DNA from: SFTH01 sp051878085 | GTDB lineage: Bacteria; Bacillota; Clostridia; Christensenellales; Aristaeellaceae | NCBI GenBank assembly: GCA_051878085.1 | Contig: JBJEJN010000124.1 | Span: 1-10,215 of the forward strand | Reading direction: 5' to 3' | DNA: 10,215 nt | Part shown: piece after piece, positions 1-6,321 of the stretch | How the letters are laid out: each line of letters opens with the position of its first letter | Position numbering within the stretch: the first letter of the stretch is position 1 | Program-made: the position numbers and the translations under genes | Notes under the pieces: model-generated | Told to the model about the DNA's origin: nothing | Seen by the model: the letters and a program-made list of their open reading frames with translations, nothing else | Databases searched by the model: none

Positions 1-521
1 AGGTGGGCCTGCTGCCGGAGCACGCCAACCGCTATCCCCACGAATTCTCCGGCGGACAGCGCCAGCGCATCGGCGTGGCGCGGGCCATCATCATGGAGCC
101 CAAGATGATCATCGCCGACGAGCCGGTGTCCGCGCTGGACGTGTCCATACAGGCGCAGGTCATCAACCTGCTGGGACAGCTGCGCGAGGAGACGGGCATC
201 TCCATCCTGTTCATCGCCCACGACCTGTCGGTGGTCAAGTATTTCTCCGACCGCATCGGCGTGATGTACTTCGGGCATCTGGTGGAGCTGGCGACCTCGG
301 ACGAGCTGTTCGCCCGCCCGCTGCACGGCTACACCCGGGCGCTGCTGTCGGCCATTCCCATGCCCGATCCGCACTATGAGAAGCGCCGCCGCCGCATCGT
401 CTACCAGCAGCCGGAGTACAGCCCTGAGGAGCAGCAGAGCCTTGCGCTGCGGGAGATTTTCCCGGGCCACTTCGTGCGCTGCACCGAGGCCGAGGCGGAA
501 GCGTTTCGGAGGCAGGCGTGA
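1..521 (+). CDS. oppF: Oligopeptide/dipeptide ABC transporter ATP-binding protein, C-terminal part (OppF/DppF type)
   Basis: This is the 3' part of a gene whose beginning lies left of the window; the frame is open from base 3, so the GTG there need not be a start. About 172 residues remain, including the ABC signature SGGQRQR (about residue 16), Walker B MIIADEP with catalytic Glu40, the D-loop SALD (43-46) and the switch His73 in IAHDL. The stretch RPLHGYTRALLSAIPMPDP is the typical C-terminal extension of oligopeptide/dipeptide transporter ATPases. OppF-type subunits energise peptide uptake at the inner face of the membrane with OppD and two permeases, which would lie upstream. The family often ends with a Cys-rich motif (GCxFxxRCP); here the tail reads PGHFVRCTEAEAE with a single Cys, so an iron-sulfur site is unlikely. 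The stop overlaps the next gene's GTG start. The exact peptide substrate cannot be told. Confidence 0.93.
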   Translation, partial: VGLLPEHANRYPHEFSGGQRQRIGVARAIIMEPKMIIADEPVSALDVSIQAQVINLLGQLREETGISILFIAHDLSVVKYFSDRIGVMYFGHLVELATSDELFARPLHGYTRALLSAIPMPDPHYEKRRRRIVYQQPEYSPEEQQSLALREIFPGHFVRCTEAEAEAFRRQA

Positions 522-898
522 GGCGGCATCTGGGCAAGCTGATCGCCCTGCTGTGCGGAGCGGTTCTGTTCGTGCTCAGCCTGCTCTATCAGAATCCCAC
601 GCAGATCTCCGGCGCAAGGGAGTGGCTGTGCATCCTGAGCAACGCTTGTCTGCTGCCCGGTGTGCTGCTCAGCGGCCTCAGCGCCCTGCTGTGGGTCTCC
701 GGCGAGGGCCTGTTCGACGGCCTGCGCTACACCATGTCCAGCCTGATGGCGCGGCTGCGCGGCGTGGACAAGAGGTATGCCTCCTATTTCGACTACACCC
801 AGCGAGAGAAGCGCAAGCGCACGGGTAATCCGCTGCTGCTGCCCGGCCTGTTCTTCCTCGCTGCGGCGATCCTGATGACGCTATTGTACTATCTGTAA
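518..898 (+). CDS. DUF3899 family small membrane protein
   Basis: A 126-residue protein starting with GTG that overlaps the oppF-like stop by four bases (GTGA), so the two are probably translationally coupled. Three hydrophobic segments are visible: about residues 8-25, 36-60 and 104-125. Between the second and third is a basic loop with RLRGVDKRYASYFDYTQREKRKR. The order of the parts (N-terminal TM, a second segment ending in a GLFDGLRYTMS-like motif, a charged loop with Tyr and Lys, and a last TM) matches the DUF3899 family of Firmicutes, whose function is unknown. The assignment is from memory of the family pattern. Its place at the end of an opp operon suggests co-transcription but does not show a role in peptide uptake. 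Two hairpins follow the stop before the convergent sugar-transport operon. Confidence 0.8.
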   Translation: MRRHLGKLIALLCGAVLFVLSLLYQNPTQISGAREWLCILSNACLLPGVLLSGLSALLWVSGEGLFDGLRYTMSSLMARLRGVDKRYASYFDYTQREKRKRTGNPLLLPGLFFLAAAILMTLLYYL

Positions 899-901
899 GA
901 C

Positions 902-942
902 GAACCGTCCTCCTTCCGATTCCGTTCGGTGGGGGACGGTTC
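902..942 (+). terminator. Hairpin terminator after the opp/DUF3899 operon
   Basis: A 12-bp stem (902-913 with 931-942, one T-G wobble; arm GAACCGTCC and its complement) encloses a 17-base loop that itself can form a 4-bp CCGA/TCGG helix. It starts three bases past the stop codon at 898. The tail CATTTTGC has only a short T-run, so termination may be partial. Confidence 0.7.
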
Positions 943-976
943 ATTTTGCATATGGACAGCGTTTCCGGAAACAAGT

Positions 977-1015
977 GCGCCCCCTGCGCGAGATGCTGAC
1001 TCGCACAGGGGGCGC
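977..1015 (-). terminator. Terminator of the chvE-gguA-gguB operon
   Basis: Perfect 10-bp GC-rich arms GCGCCCCCTG (977-986) and CAGGGGGCGC (1006-1015) are followed inward by a one-base mismatch and four more pairs (GCGA/TCGC) around a 9-base loop. It lies 24 bases past the gguB stop on the minus strand. On that strand the tail reads ACTTGTTTCC, a modest U-rich tract. The hairpin is 34 bases from the oppositely oriented opp terminator, as expected between convergent operons. Confidence 0.7.
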
Positions 1016-1039
1016 GGTTCGTATGGCTTGGTGTGGGGC

Positions 1040-2227
1040 TTACTTCTTGTGGCCGATGCGGGACAGGAAGGGGATCTGCACCTTCTGCTTGGAGATTACG
1101 TCGAAGGCGACGGCCGCCAGCAGAACCAGGCCCTTGACGACCTGCTGGGCATCCTGGGAGATGCCCAGGATGGACATGGCGTTGTTCAGCACGCCCATGA
1201 TGAGCGCACCGATGAGCGCGCCGCCCACGGTGCCCACGCCGCCGTAGGCGGAGGCGCCGCCGATGTAGCAGGAGCCGATGGCGTCCAGCTCAAAGCTCTG
1301 GCCTGCCTGCGGGGACGCGCCGTTCAGGCGGGCGGAGAAGGTGATGCCGGCCACCGCCGCCAGGAAGGACATGTTCACATAGGCCAGGAAGAGCATGCGG
1401 TTGGTGTTGACGCCGGAGAGCTGGGCAGCCTTCTCGTTGCCGCCGATGGCGTAGAGATGGCGGCCCATGACGGTCTTGCTGGTGATGAAGCTGTACACCA
1501 GCAGCACGATGGCCAGCGTGATGAACACGGTGGGGATGCCGCGATAGCGGGACAGGGTGTAGAACAGCCAGAGCACCGCCGCGGCGATGATCACGGAGCG
1601 CAGCACGGTGGACACGATGGACTCCAGCTCATAGCCCTTCTTTTTGCGGTTGATGCGGTTGTAGAACTGCAGCGCGACGTAGACCACGGCCATGAGGATG
1701 CCCACGACCAGGCAGATGGTCTTGCGGCTGTCGGCGGTGCCGATGAAGCCGGTGGTGAGCAGCATGTAGGAATCCGGGAAGGGCGAGATGGTCAGGCCCT
1801 TGAGGATCATCAGGGTCAGTCCTCGGAAGACCAGCTGGCCGGACAGGGTGACGATGAACGCCGGGATGCGCACGTAGGCGATCCAGAAGCCCTGCCAGAA
1901 GCCGATCAGGATGCCGATCAGCAGGCACAGGATCACGGAGAGATAGGTATTCCAGCCCCAGGTGATGATAAACGTGCCCGCGCAGGCGCCGATGAGCGCC
2001 ACGGTGGAGCCTACGGCCAGGTCGATGTTGCCGCCCGTCAGGATGCACAGCAGCATGCCGACGGCCAGAATGACGATGTAGGCGTTCTGGTTGATGAGGT
2101 TGGAAACGTTCATGGGCTTGATCAGGATGCCACCGGTGAGGATGGTGCCCAGCACGATAATGGCAACCAGAACGATCAGCATCATGTACTGCTTCAGAAG
2201 TTGGGTTACGGACAGTTTCTTATTCAT
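1040..2227 (-). CDS. gguB: Multiple-monosaccharide ABC transporter permease (GguB/XylH type)
   Basis: A 395-residue polytopic membrane protein of the branched-chain/ribose permease superfamily. The start is the ATG at 2227, whose ATGA overlaps the gguA stop by four bases; the reading frame stays open further upstream but that part lies inside gguA. Visible hallmarks are an N-terminal TM (LIVLVAIIVLGTILTG), the segment GGNIDLAVGSTVALIGACAG, the cytoplasmic coupling region GRHLYAIGGNEKAAQLSGV and the C-terminal IGGASAYGGVGTVGGALIGA. A basic loop RINRKKKGYELE divides two hydrophobic halves, as in XylH and GguB, which are longer than RbsC. It forms the membrane channel through which ChvE-delivered sugars pass, driven by GguA. 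It is the last gene of the operon; a GC-rich terminator follows. Substrate is inferred from the ChvE-like partner. Confidence 0.93.
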   Translation of the reverse strand: MNKKLSVTQLLKQYMMLIVLVAIIVLGTILTGGILIKPMNVSNLINQNAYIVILAVGMLLCILTGGNIDLAVGSTVALIGACAGTFIITWGWNTYLSVILCLLIGILIGFWQGFWIAYVRIPAFIVTLSGQLVFRGLTLMILKGLTISPFPDSYMLLTTGFIGTADSRKTICLVVGILMAVVYVALQFYNRINRKKKGYELESIVSTVLRSVIIAAAVLWLFYTLSRYRGIPTVFITLAIVLLVYSFITSKTVMGRHLYAIGGNEKAAQLSGVNTNRMLFLAYVNMSFLAAVAGITFSARLNGASPQAGQSFELDAIGSCYIGGASAYGGVGTVGGALIGALIMGVLNNAMSILGISQDAQQVVKGLVLLAAVAFDVISKQKVQIPFLSRIGHKK

Positions 2228-3771
2228 TTGCCGATCTCTCCCTTGCTCGCCTGCATAATCCGATCCATGATCTTCTCCTGCGTGGCCTCCTCGCGGGTGA
2301 ATTCGCCCACGATCTTGCCCTCGCACATCACATAGGTTCGGTCGCACATGCCCAGAATCTCAGGCAGTTCCGAGGAAACCATCAGAACCGACTTGCCCTG
2401 GGCGACCAGATCGTTGATGATGCAGTAAATTTCGTATTTTGCGTTGACGTCGATGCCTCGGGTGGGCTCGTCCAGCATCATGATGTCCGGCTGCGCGAAC
2501 ATCCACTTGCCGATGAGCACCTTCTGCTGGTTGCCGCCGGACAGATTGCCCACGGTCTGCTCCACGCTCGGCGCCTTGACGCCCAGCTTCTTCTTGTACT
2601 CGTCCGCCGCCTGGTACTCCTTGTCAACGTCCACCACGCCGCGCTCGCTGACGAAGTCCAGCCGCGCCAGGGTGGTGTTGTGCTTGATGGAGTCGCTCAG
2701 CACCAGGCCGTCGCCCTTTCTGTCCTCGGTGATGTAGGCAAGGCCCGCCTGAATCGCCTCGGACACGCTGTTCAAGTAGACCTCCTTGCCGTCGATCAGC
2801 AACTGGCCGGAGATCTTCGTGCCGTAGGCGCGTCCAAACACGCTCTTGCACAGCTCGGTGCGGCCCGCGCCGATCAGGCCCGCGATGCCCACGACCTCGC
2901 CCTTGCGCAGCGTGATGGATACGTCGTCCACGACCTTGCGCTCGGTGTAGAGGGGATGGTAGACCGTCCAGTTCCGAACCTCCATGGACACCTCGCCCAC
3001 ATTGGGCTGTCGCGGCGGGAAGCGGTTGGTGAGGTCGCGGCCCACCATGCCCTTGATGATGCGGGGCTCGGAGATCTCGCCGGCGTTCTTGTCCAGCGTC
3101 TCGATGGTGGAGCCGTCGCGGATGATGGTGATCTTGTCCGCCACGTAGGCGATCTCGTTGAGCTTGTGGGAGATGATGATCGAGGTGATGTTCTTCTCCT
3201 TGCGCAGACGCAGCAGCAGATCCAGCAGGTTCTGCGCGTCCTGCTCGTTCAGCGAGGAGGTGGGCTCGTCCAGGATCAGCAGGCGCACATCCTTGGCCAG
3301 CGCCTTGGCGATTTCCACCAGCTGCTGCTTGCCCACGCCGATGTCCTTGATCAGCGTGTTGGGATTTTCGTGAAGGCCCACGACCTGAAGATACTGCGCG
3401 GCCCGCGCGTAGGTCTCGTCCCAGTCGATCATGCCGCGGCGGGCGCGCTCGTTGCCCAGGAACATGTTCTCCGCAATGGAGAGGTAGGGCACCAGCGCCA
3501 GCTCCTGATGGATGATGACGATGCCCAGCTTCTCCGAATCCTTGATGGTCTGGTGGCGGCACTCCTTGCCGTCATAAATAATTTGGCCCTCGTAGCTTCC
3601 ATAGGGATGGATGCCGGAGAGCACCTTCATCAGCGTGCTTTTTCCAGCGCCGTTTTCGCCGCAGATCGCGTGGATTTCGCCCTCTTCCACCACGAGATTG
3701 ACGTTCGACAGCGCTTTCACGCCCGGAAATTCCTTGGTGATGGATCGCATTTCCAAAAGCGTTTTGGCCAT
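2224..3771 (-). CDS. gguA: Multiple-monosaccharide ABC transporter ATP-binding protein (GguA/XylG type)
   Basis: A 515-residue double ATPase of the sugar ABC (CUT2) class. The first domain has an intact Walker A GENGAGKST (38-46), Q-loop HQE (88-90), a divergent signature IGVGKQQ (144-150), Walker B LLILDEP (164-170) and switch His202. The second has the degenerate Walker A usual in this class, GLIGAGRTE (298-306, Arg304 instead of Lys), then LSGGNQQ (410-416) and IMMLDEPTRGIDV (430-442). One chain therefore supplies both nucleotide-binding domains, and only one composite site is expected to be fully catalytic. The ATG at 3771 follows AAGGGGG at 3779-3785, a serviceable ribosome binding site seven bases away. 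The stop overlaps gguB. A 148-base structured gap separates it from chvE. GguA fits best because the partner is ChvE-like; XylG or RbsA are close relatives. Confidence 0.95.
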   Translation of the reverse strand: MAKTLLEMRSITKEFPGVKALSNVNLVVEEGEIHAICGENGAGKSTLMKVLSGIHPYGSYEGQIIYDGKECRHQTIKDSEKLGIVIIHQELALVPYLSIAENMFLGNERARRGMIDWDETYARAAQYLQVVGLHENPNTLIKDIGVGKQQLVEIAKALAKDVRLLILDEPTSSLNEQDAQNLLDLLLRLRKEKNITSIIISHKLNEIAYVADKITIIRDGSTIETLDKNAGEISEPRIIKGMVGRDLTNRFPPRQPNVGEVSMEVRNWTVYHPLYTERKVVDDVSITLRKGEVVGIAGLIGAGRTELCKSVFGRAYGTKISGQLLIDGKEVYLNSVSEAIQAGLAYITEDRKGDGLVLSDSIKHNTTLARLDFVSERGVVDVDKEYQAADEYKKKLGVKAPSVEQTVGNLSGGNQQKVLIGKWMFAQPDIMMLDEPTRGIDVNAKYEIYCIINDLVAQGKSVLMVSSELPEILGMCDRTYVMCEGKIVGEFTREEATQEKIMDRIMQASKGEIGK

Positions 3772-3787
3772 TCGTGTTCCCCCTTTT

Positions 3788-3902
3788 CATTCACCGGAAG
3801 TGCATCCGGTGAAGCGCGGAGCCGACGCATGCCGCGTTCCGCGCATTTTTTCAGGCCGCATAGGCGGCTTGAACAGCAAAGGGCGGATATAATCCGCCCT
3901 CT
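3788..3902 (-). promoter_or_regulatory. Structured chvE-gguA spacer: four consecutive hairpins
   Basis: Between the chvE stop and the gguA ribosome binding site lie four inverted repeats, listed in minus-strand mRNA order: 3892-3900 with 3880-3888 (9 bp, 3-base loop, perfect); 3864-3868 with 3855-3859 (5 bp, 4-base loop); 3838-3844 with 3814-3820 (7 bp, GC-rich); and 3805-3813 with 3790-3798 (9 bp, 6-base loop, perfect). The last two abut. The first could act as a partial terminator (tail TTTGCTGTTC) and the others as 3'-end stabilisers, leaving chvE mRNA in excess over gguAB. No good promoter for gguA was seen here. The role is inferred; the inverted repeats are seen directly. Confidence 0.6.
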
Positions 3903-3919
3903 GCACGATTGACTTGGAA

Positions 3920-4969
3920 TTAGCCAGCCAGCTGGTCAGCGGTGTAGTAACCGGAGTCGATCAGCAGCTCCTGATAGTTGTTGACGTCCGCGAACACGGG
4001 CTCGCAGAGGTAGGACGGAACGACCTTCACGCCGTTGTCATAGGTCTCGGTGTCGTTGACCGGAACTTCCTCGCCGGACAGGATTGCGTCCACCATCTTG
4101 ACGACCTGGGTTGCCAGAGTGCGGGTATCCTTGAACACGGACATGGCCTGATAGCCGGCGATGATGTTCTTGGTGTTGGTCACGTCGCAGTCCTGACCGG
4201 TGATGACCGGGAACTCCTCGAGGGTGAAGCCAGCGGCCTTCAGGGAGTTGGTGATGCCCAGAGCCAGGGAATCGTTGGGGGAGAGCACGATGTCCGGGGC
4301 AACGCCGTCGGAGTAGTAGGCGGTCAGCAGGTTGTCCATGCGGGCCTGAGCATCGTCGGTGCCCCAGCCCAGGATGGCGCAGGTCTGGAAGTCGGTCTGG
4401 CCGGACTTCACAACCAGCTTGCCGGACTCAACGTAGGGGCTCAGCACGTCCCAAGCGCCCTGATAGAAGTACAGCGCGTTGTTGTCGTCCGGGGAGCCTG
4501 CAAAGACCTCCATGGTGTAGGTCTCGGCGGTGTTGTCCAGATCGAACTTCTCCTTGATGAAGTTGCCCTGGATGGTGCCGACCATGTAGTTGTCGAAGGT
4601 GGCATAGTAGTCCACGGCGTCGGTGTCGGTGAGCAGGCGGTCATAGGCGATGACCGGGATGCCCTCTTCCTTCGCGGAGGCCAGCACGGTGCCCAGCGCG
4701 GAGCCGTCGATGGAGGCGACGACCAGAGCGTCAACCTCGTTGAGGATCATGTTCTCAATGTCGGAAACCTGCTTGGCAACCTCGTTGTTGGAGTAGGTCA
4801 GGATGACCTCGTAGCCGGCCTCTTCCAGCTGGGCCTTCATGTTGGCGCCATCCTGGTTCCAACGCTGCAGGTCCTGGGTGGGCATTGCAACGCCGACCTT
4901 GCCTTCCGCGAGCGCAGCGCCGGCCAGAACCAGCATTGCGACCAGAACGAGAGAGAGAATCTTCTTCAT
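3920..4969 (-). CDS. chvE: Multiple-monosaccharide-binding protein (ChvE type) with signal peptide
   Basis: A 349-residue secreted solute-binding protein. The ATG at 4969 has AGGAGG at 4979-4984, nine bases upstream, and begins a signal peptide (MKKILSLVLVAMLVLAGAALA, likely cut after residue 21). The mature part matches Agrobacterium ChvE closely in motif order: VGVAMPT, RWNQDG, the long QxSDIENMI region, VASIDG, IAYDRL (107-112), YYATFDNYMVG, GSPDDNNA (158-165), KLVVKSGQ, AQARMDNLL and near the end YDNGVKVVPSYL. ChvE-type proteins bind several aldoses and hand them to GguAB; in Agrobacterium ChvE also signals to VirA, for which nothing is seen here. Oddly for a Gram-positive-type genome there is no lipobox cysteine at the cleavage site, so how the protein stays at the cell surface is unclear. 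It is first in the operon, with its own strong promoter. Confidence 0.94.
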   Translation of the reverse strand: MKKILSLVLVAMLVLAGAALAEGKVGVAMPTQDLQRWNQDGANMKAQLEEAGYEVILTYSNNEVAKQVSDIENMILNEVDALVVASIDGSALGTVLASAKEEGIPVIAYDRLLTDTDAVDYYATFDNYMVGTIQGNFIKEKFDLDNTAETYTMEVFAGSPDDNNALYFYQGAWDVLSPYVESGKLVVKSGQTDFQTCAILGWGTDDAQARMDNLLTAYYSDGVAPDIVLSPNDSLALGITNSLKAAGFTLEEFPVITGQDCDVTNTKNIIAGYQAMSVFKDTRTLATQVVKMVDAILSGEEVPVNDTETYDNGVKVVPSYLCEPVFADVNNYQELLIDSGYYTADQLAG

Positions 4970-5037
4970 AGTTCCATTCCTCCTTGAAAATATATCTAAG
5001 GGCTCCTGCCCCAGATAGCAAAACAAGTTCAGATCAT

Positions 5038-5066
5038 ATTGTAACATATTATATACACAGTGTCAA
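5038..5066 (-). promoter_or_regulatory. Promoter of the chvE-gguAB operon
   Basis: On the minus strand a perfect -35 TTGACA (5066-5061) is followed after 17 bases by TACAAT (5043-5038), matching five of six -10 positions. Transcription would begin near 5031, giving a leader of about 60 bases. The spacer is AT-rich. No clear operator palindrome or catabolite-repression site was found upstream. Confidence 0.8.
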
Positions 5067-5230
5067 TCAAAAATTCTACAAACTGCTGATTTTTGGTCGT
5101 TTTGCGTCTTTCCGGACGTTGGCGGGGCTGGAAGGATGGCGTCGGACGCGCGCTTTCGGAGATCGCTGTCGCCGCCTTTGAGGCAGGTATGCGGAAGGAA
5201 AAGCATGCGGTTTATAGAGTTCAGGAATGA
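5067..5230. other. Non-coding stretch upstream of the chvE promoter
   Basis: The full gap between chvE and rpsI runs from 4970 to 5314 (345 bases). Apart from the chvE leader and promoter on one side and the rpsI terminator on the other, 5067-5230 shows no convincing gene, repeat or hairpin. Short open frames cross it, but they run through the terminator or promoter and lack ribosome binding sites. It could hold a regulator site for the sugar operon that is not recognisable by eye. Confidence 0.4.
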
Positions 5231-5266
5231 GAAAACCCTCCACCGCAGATGCGGCGGAGGGTTTTC
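5231..5266 (-). terminator. Terminator of the rplM-rpsI operon (bidirectional shape)
   Basis: Arms GAAAACCCTCC (5231-5241) and GGAGGGTTTTC (5256-5266) form 11 perfect pairs, then one A/C mismatch and four more pairs (CCGC/GCGG) around the tetraloop AGAT. It lies 48 bases past the rpsI stop. The A-rich base of one arm gives TTTTC on either strand, so it can end transcripts from both sides. Confidence 0.88.
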
Positions 5267-5314
5267 TTGTAGAATGCCACCCAAAGACAATCGCTTTGAA
5301 GTGAAAATCTGCAA

Positions 5315-5710
5315 TCAGCGCTTGGAGAACTGGGGTGCGCGACGTGCAGCCTTGAGGCCGTACTTCTTGCGCTCCTTCATGCGCGGGTCGCGGGTCAGAT
5401 AGCCGGCCTTCTTGACGATCGGCTTGTAGGCCTCATCTGCCTTGACGAGAGCGCGGGCGATGCCGTGACGGATTGCGCCGGCCTGGCCGGTGAAGCCGCC
5501 GCCCTTGCAGTTGACGATGACGTCGAACTTGCCAGCGGTCTCGGTCAGGTTCAGGGGCTGACGGACGACCATCTTCAGGGTCTCATAGCCGAAGTACTCG
5601 TCCAGGGAGCGCTTGTTGATGATGATGTTACCCTCGCCGGGGATCAGACGAACGCGAGCGATCGCCTTTTTTCTTCTGCCAACGGCATGGAAGCAAACAG
5701 TGTTAGCCAT
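5315..5710 (-). CDS. rpsI: 30S ribosomal protein uS9 (S9)
   Basis: A full-length 131-residue uS9. The start MANTVCFHAVGRRKKAIARVRLIPG, the core NLTETAGKFDVIVNCKGGGFTGQAGAIRHGIARAL and the basic C-terminal tail ending in KYGLKAARRAPQFSKR are diagnostic of the family. The tail reaches the decoding region of the 30S subunit, where the last Arg contacts P-site tRNA in known structures. The ATG at 5710 follows AGGAGG (5718-5723) by seven bases. It lies 19 bases after the rplM stop, the usual bacterial gene order, so both are made from one mRNA. A strong terminator follows. Confidence 0.98.
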   Translation of the reverse strand: MANTVCFHAVGRRKKAIARVRLIPGEGNIIINKRSLDEYFGYETLKMVVRQPLNLTETAGKFDVIVNCKGGGFTGQAGAIRHGIARALVKADEAYKPIVKKAGYLTRDPRMKERKKYGLKAARRAPQFSKR

Positions 5711-5729
5711 TTTTCGTCCTCCTCCCTAA

Positions 5730-6158
5730 TCACAGCTTGAGCAGCTCGGGCTTCTGGGCCTGCTGCTTGTGCTCAGCGCCGGTGTACACGAACAGCTTCT
5801 TCGCCATCGCGTAGCCGAGGGGTCCCTTCGGCAGCATGCGGCGAACGGCCTCGCGGAACGCGAAATCGCTCTTCTTGGCCATCAGACGGCGGTAGGGGAT
5901 CTCCTTCAGACCGCCCGGATAGCCGGTGTGATAGCGGTACATCTTGTCGTCCAGCTTCTTGCCGGTCAGCACCATCTTGTCGGTGTTGATGACGATGATG
6001 AAGTCGCCGCAATCGCAGTTGGGGGTGAAGGTGGGCTTATGCTTGCCGCGGAGCATGGAAGCAACCTGAGAAGCCAGGCGGCCGAGAACCATGCCCTCTG
6101 CGTCGATGACGTACCACTTACGCTCGACGTTCTGGGGATTCGCCATATAAGTACTCAC
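5730..6158 (-). CDS. rplM: 50S ribosomal protein uL13 (L13), GTG start
   Basis: A 142-residue uL13, the usual bacterial length, with the family core RKWYVIDAEGMVLGRLASQVASMLRGKHKPTFTP, GDFIIVINTDKMVLTGKKLDDKMYRYHTGYPGG and RRMLPKGPLGYAMAKKLFVYTGAEH. The start chosen is GTG at 6158, giving MSTYMANPQNVERKW. It has GGAGG at 6167-6171, eight bases upstream. An in-frame ATG at 6185 lies upstream of that binding site and would add nine unlikely residues. L13 is an early-assembling 23S rRNA binder. It has a clear promoter and a leader of about 100 bases. Confidence 0.97.
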   Translation of the reverse strand: MSTYMANPQNVERKWYVIDAEGMVLGRLASQVASMLRGKHKPTFTPNCDCGDFIIVINTDKMVLTGKKLDDKMYRYHTGYPGGLKEIPYRRLMAKKSDFAFREAVRRMLPKGPLGYAMAKKLFVYTGAEHKQQAQKPELLKL

Positions 6159-6261
6159 GAGTAATTCCTCCAAATAAGTTCTCAATGCTTTTGCGAAAAA
6201 GTGTGGTCAGGACTTTTGCGCATCATGCCTTAAGCTCGGGGCTAGTGAGCGTATTGACACA
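6159..6261 (-). promoter_or_regulatory. rplM mRNA leader, possible ribosomal-protein leader
   Basis: From the predicted start point near 6261 to the GTG, the leader is about 100 bases and contains no gene. It holds an 8-base direct repeat (CTTTTGCG on the + strand at 6188-6195 and 6213-6220) and weak inverted pairs (TCAAT/ATTGA and GCTC/GAGC) that could close a domain just upstream of the ribosome binding site. Firmicutes often carry an L13 leader motif here. I could not match this sequence to that motif by eye. Confidence 0.3.
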
Positions 6262-6267
6262 AGATGT

Positions 6268-6296
6268 ATTATAGCCCATTTTCGTTCCAAGATCAA
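6268..6296 (-). promoter_or_regulatory. Promoter of rplM-rpsI
   Basis: On the minus strand TTGATC (6296-6291) and a perfect TATAAT (6273-6268) are separated by exactly 17 bases. The -35 box matches four of six consensus positions. It lies just past the end of the upstream membrane-protein gene (stop at 6322), and no terminator was seen between that gene and this promoter, so some read-through is possible. Confidence 0.82.
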
Positions 6297-6321
6297 TGAA
6301 AAAATGCGGAAATTTCATAAT

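Noticed and set aside
929..2335. Open frame of 468 codons on the + strand opposite gguB
   Set aside because: It is antisense to a clearly identified permease and rich in His, Asp, Gly and Gln as expected from reversing a GC-biased coding strand. It also runs through both convergent terminators and has no family resemblance.
2680..3912. Open frame of 410 codons opposite gguA
   Set aside because: Complement of a certain ABC ATPase gene; the low-complexity composition and lack of a binding site mark it as a shadow of codon bias.
3914..4987. Open frame of 357 codons opposite chvE
   Set aside because: Same reason: it mirrors a certain gene, with Val/Gly/His-rich translation and no motif.
5063..5314. 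83-codon minus-strand frame between rpsI and the chvE promoter
   Set aside because: It includes the rpsI terminator hairpin and ends inside the chvE promoter, and no ribosome binding site precedes it.
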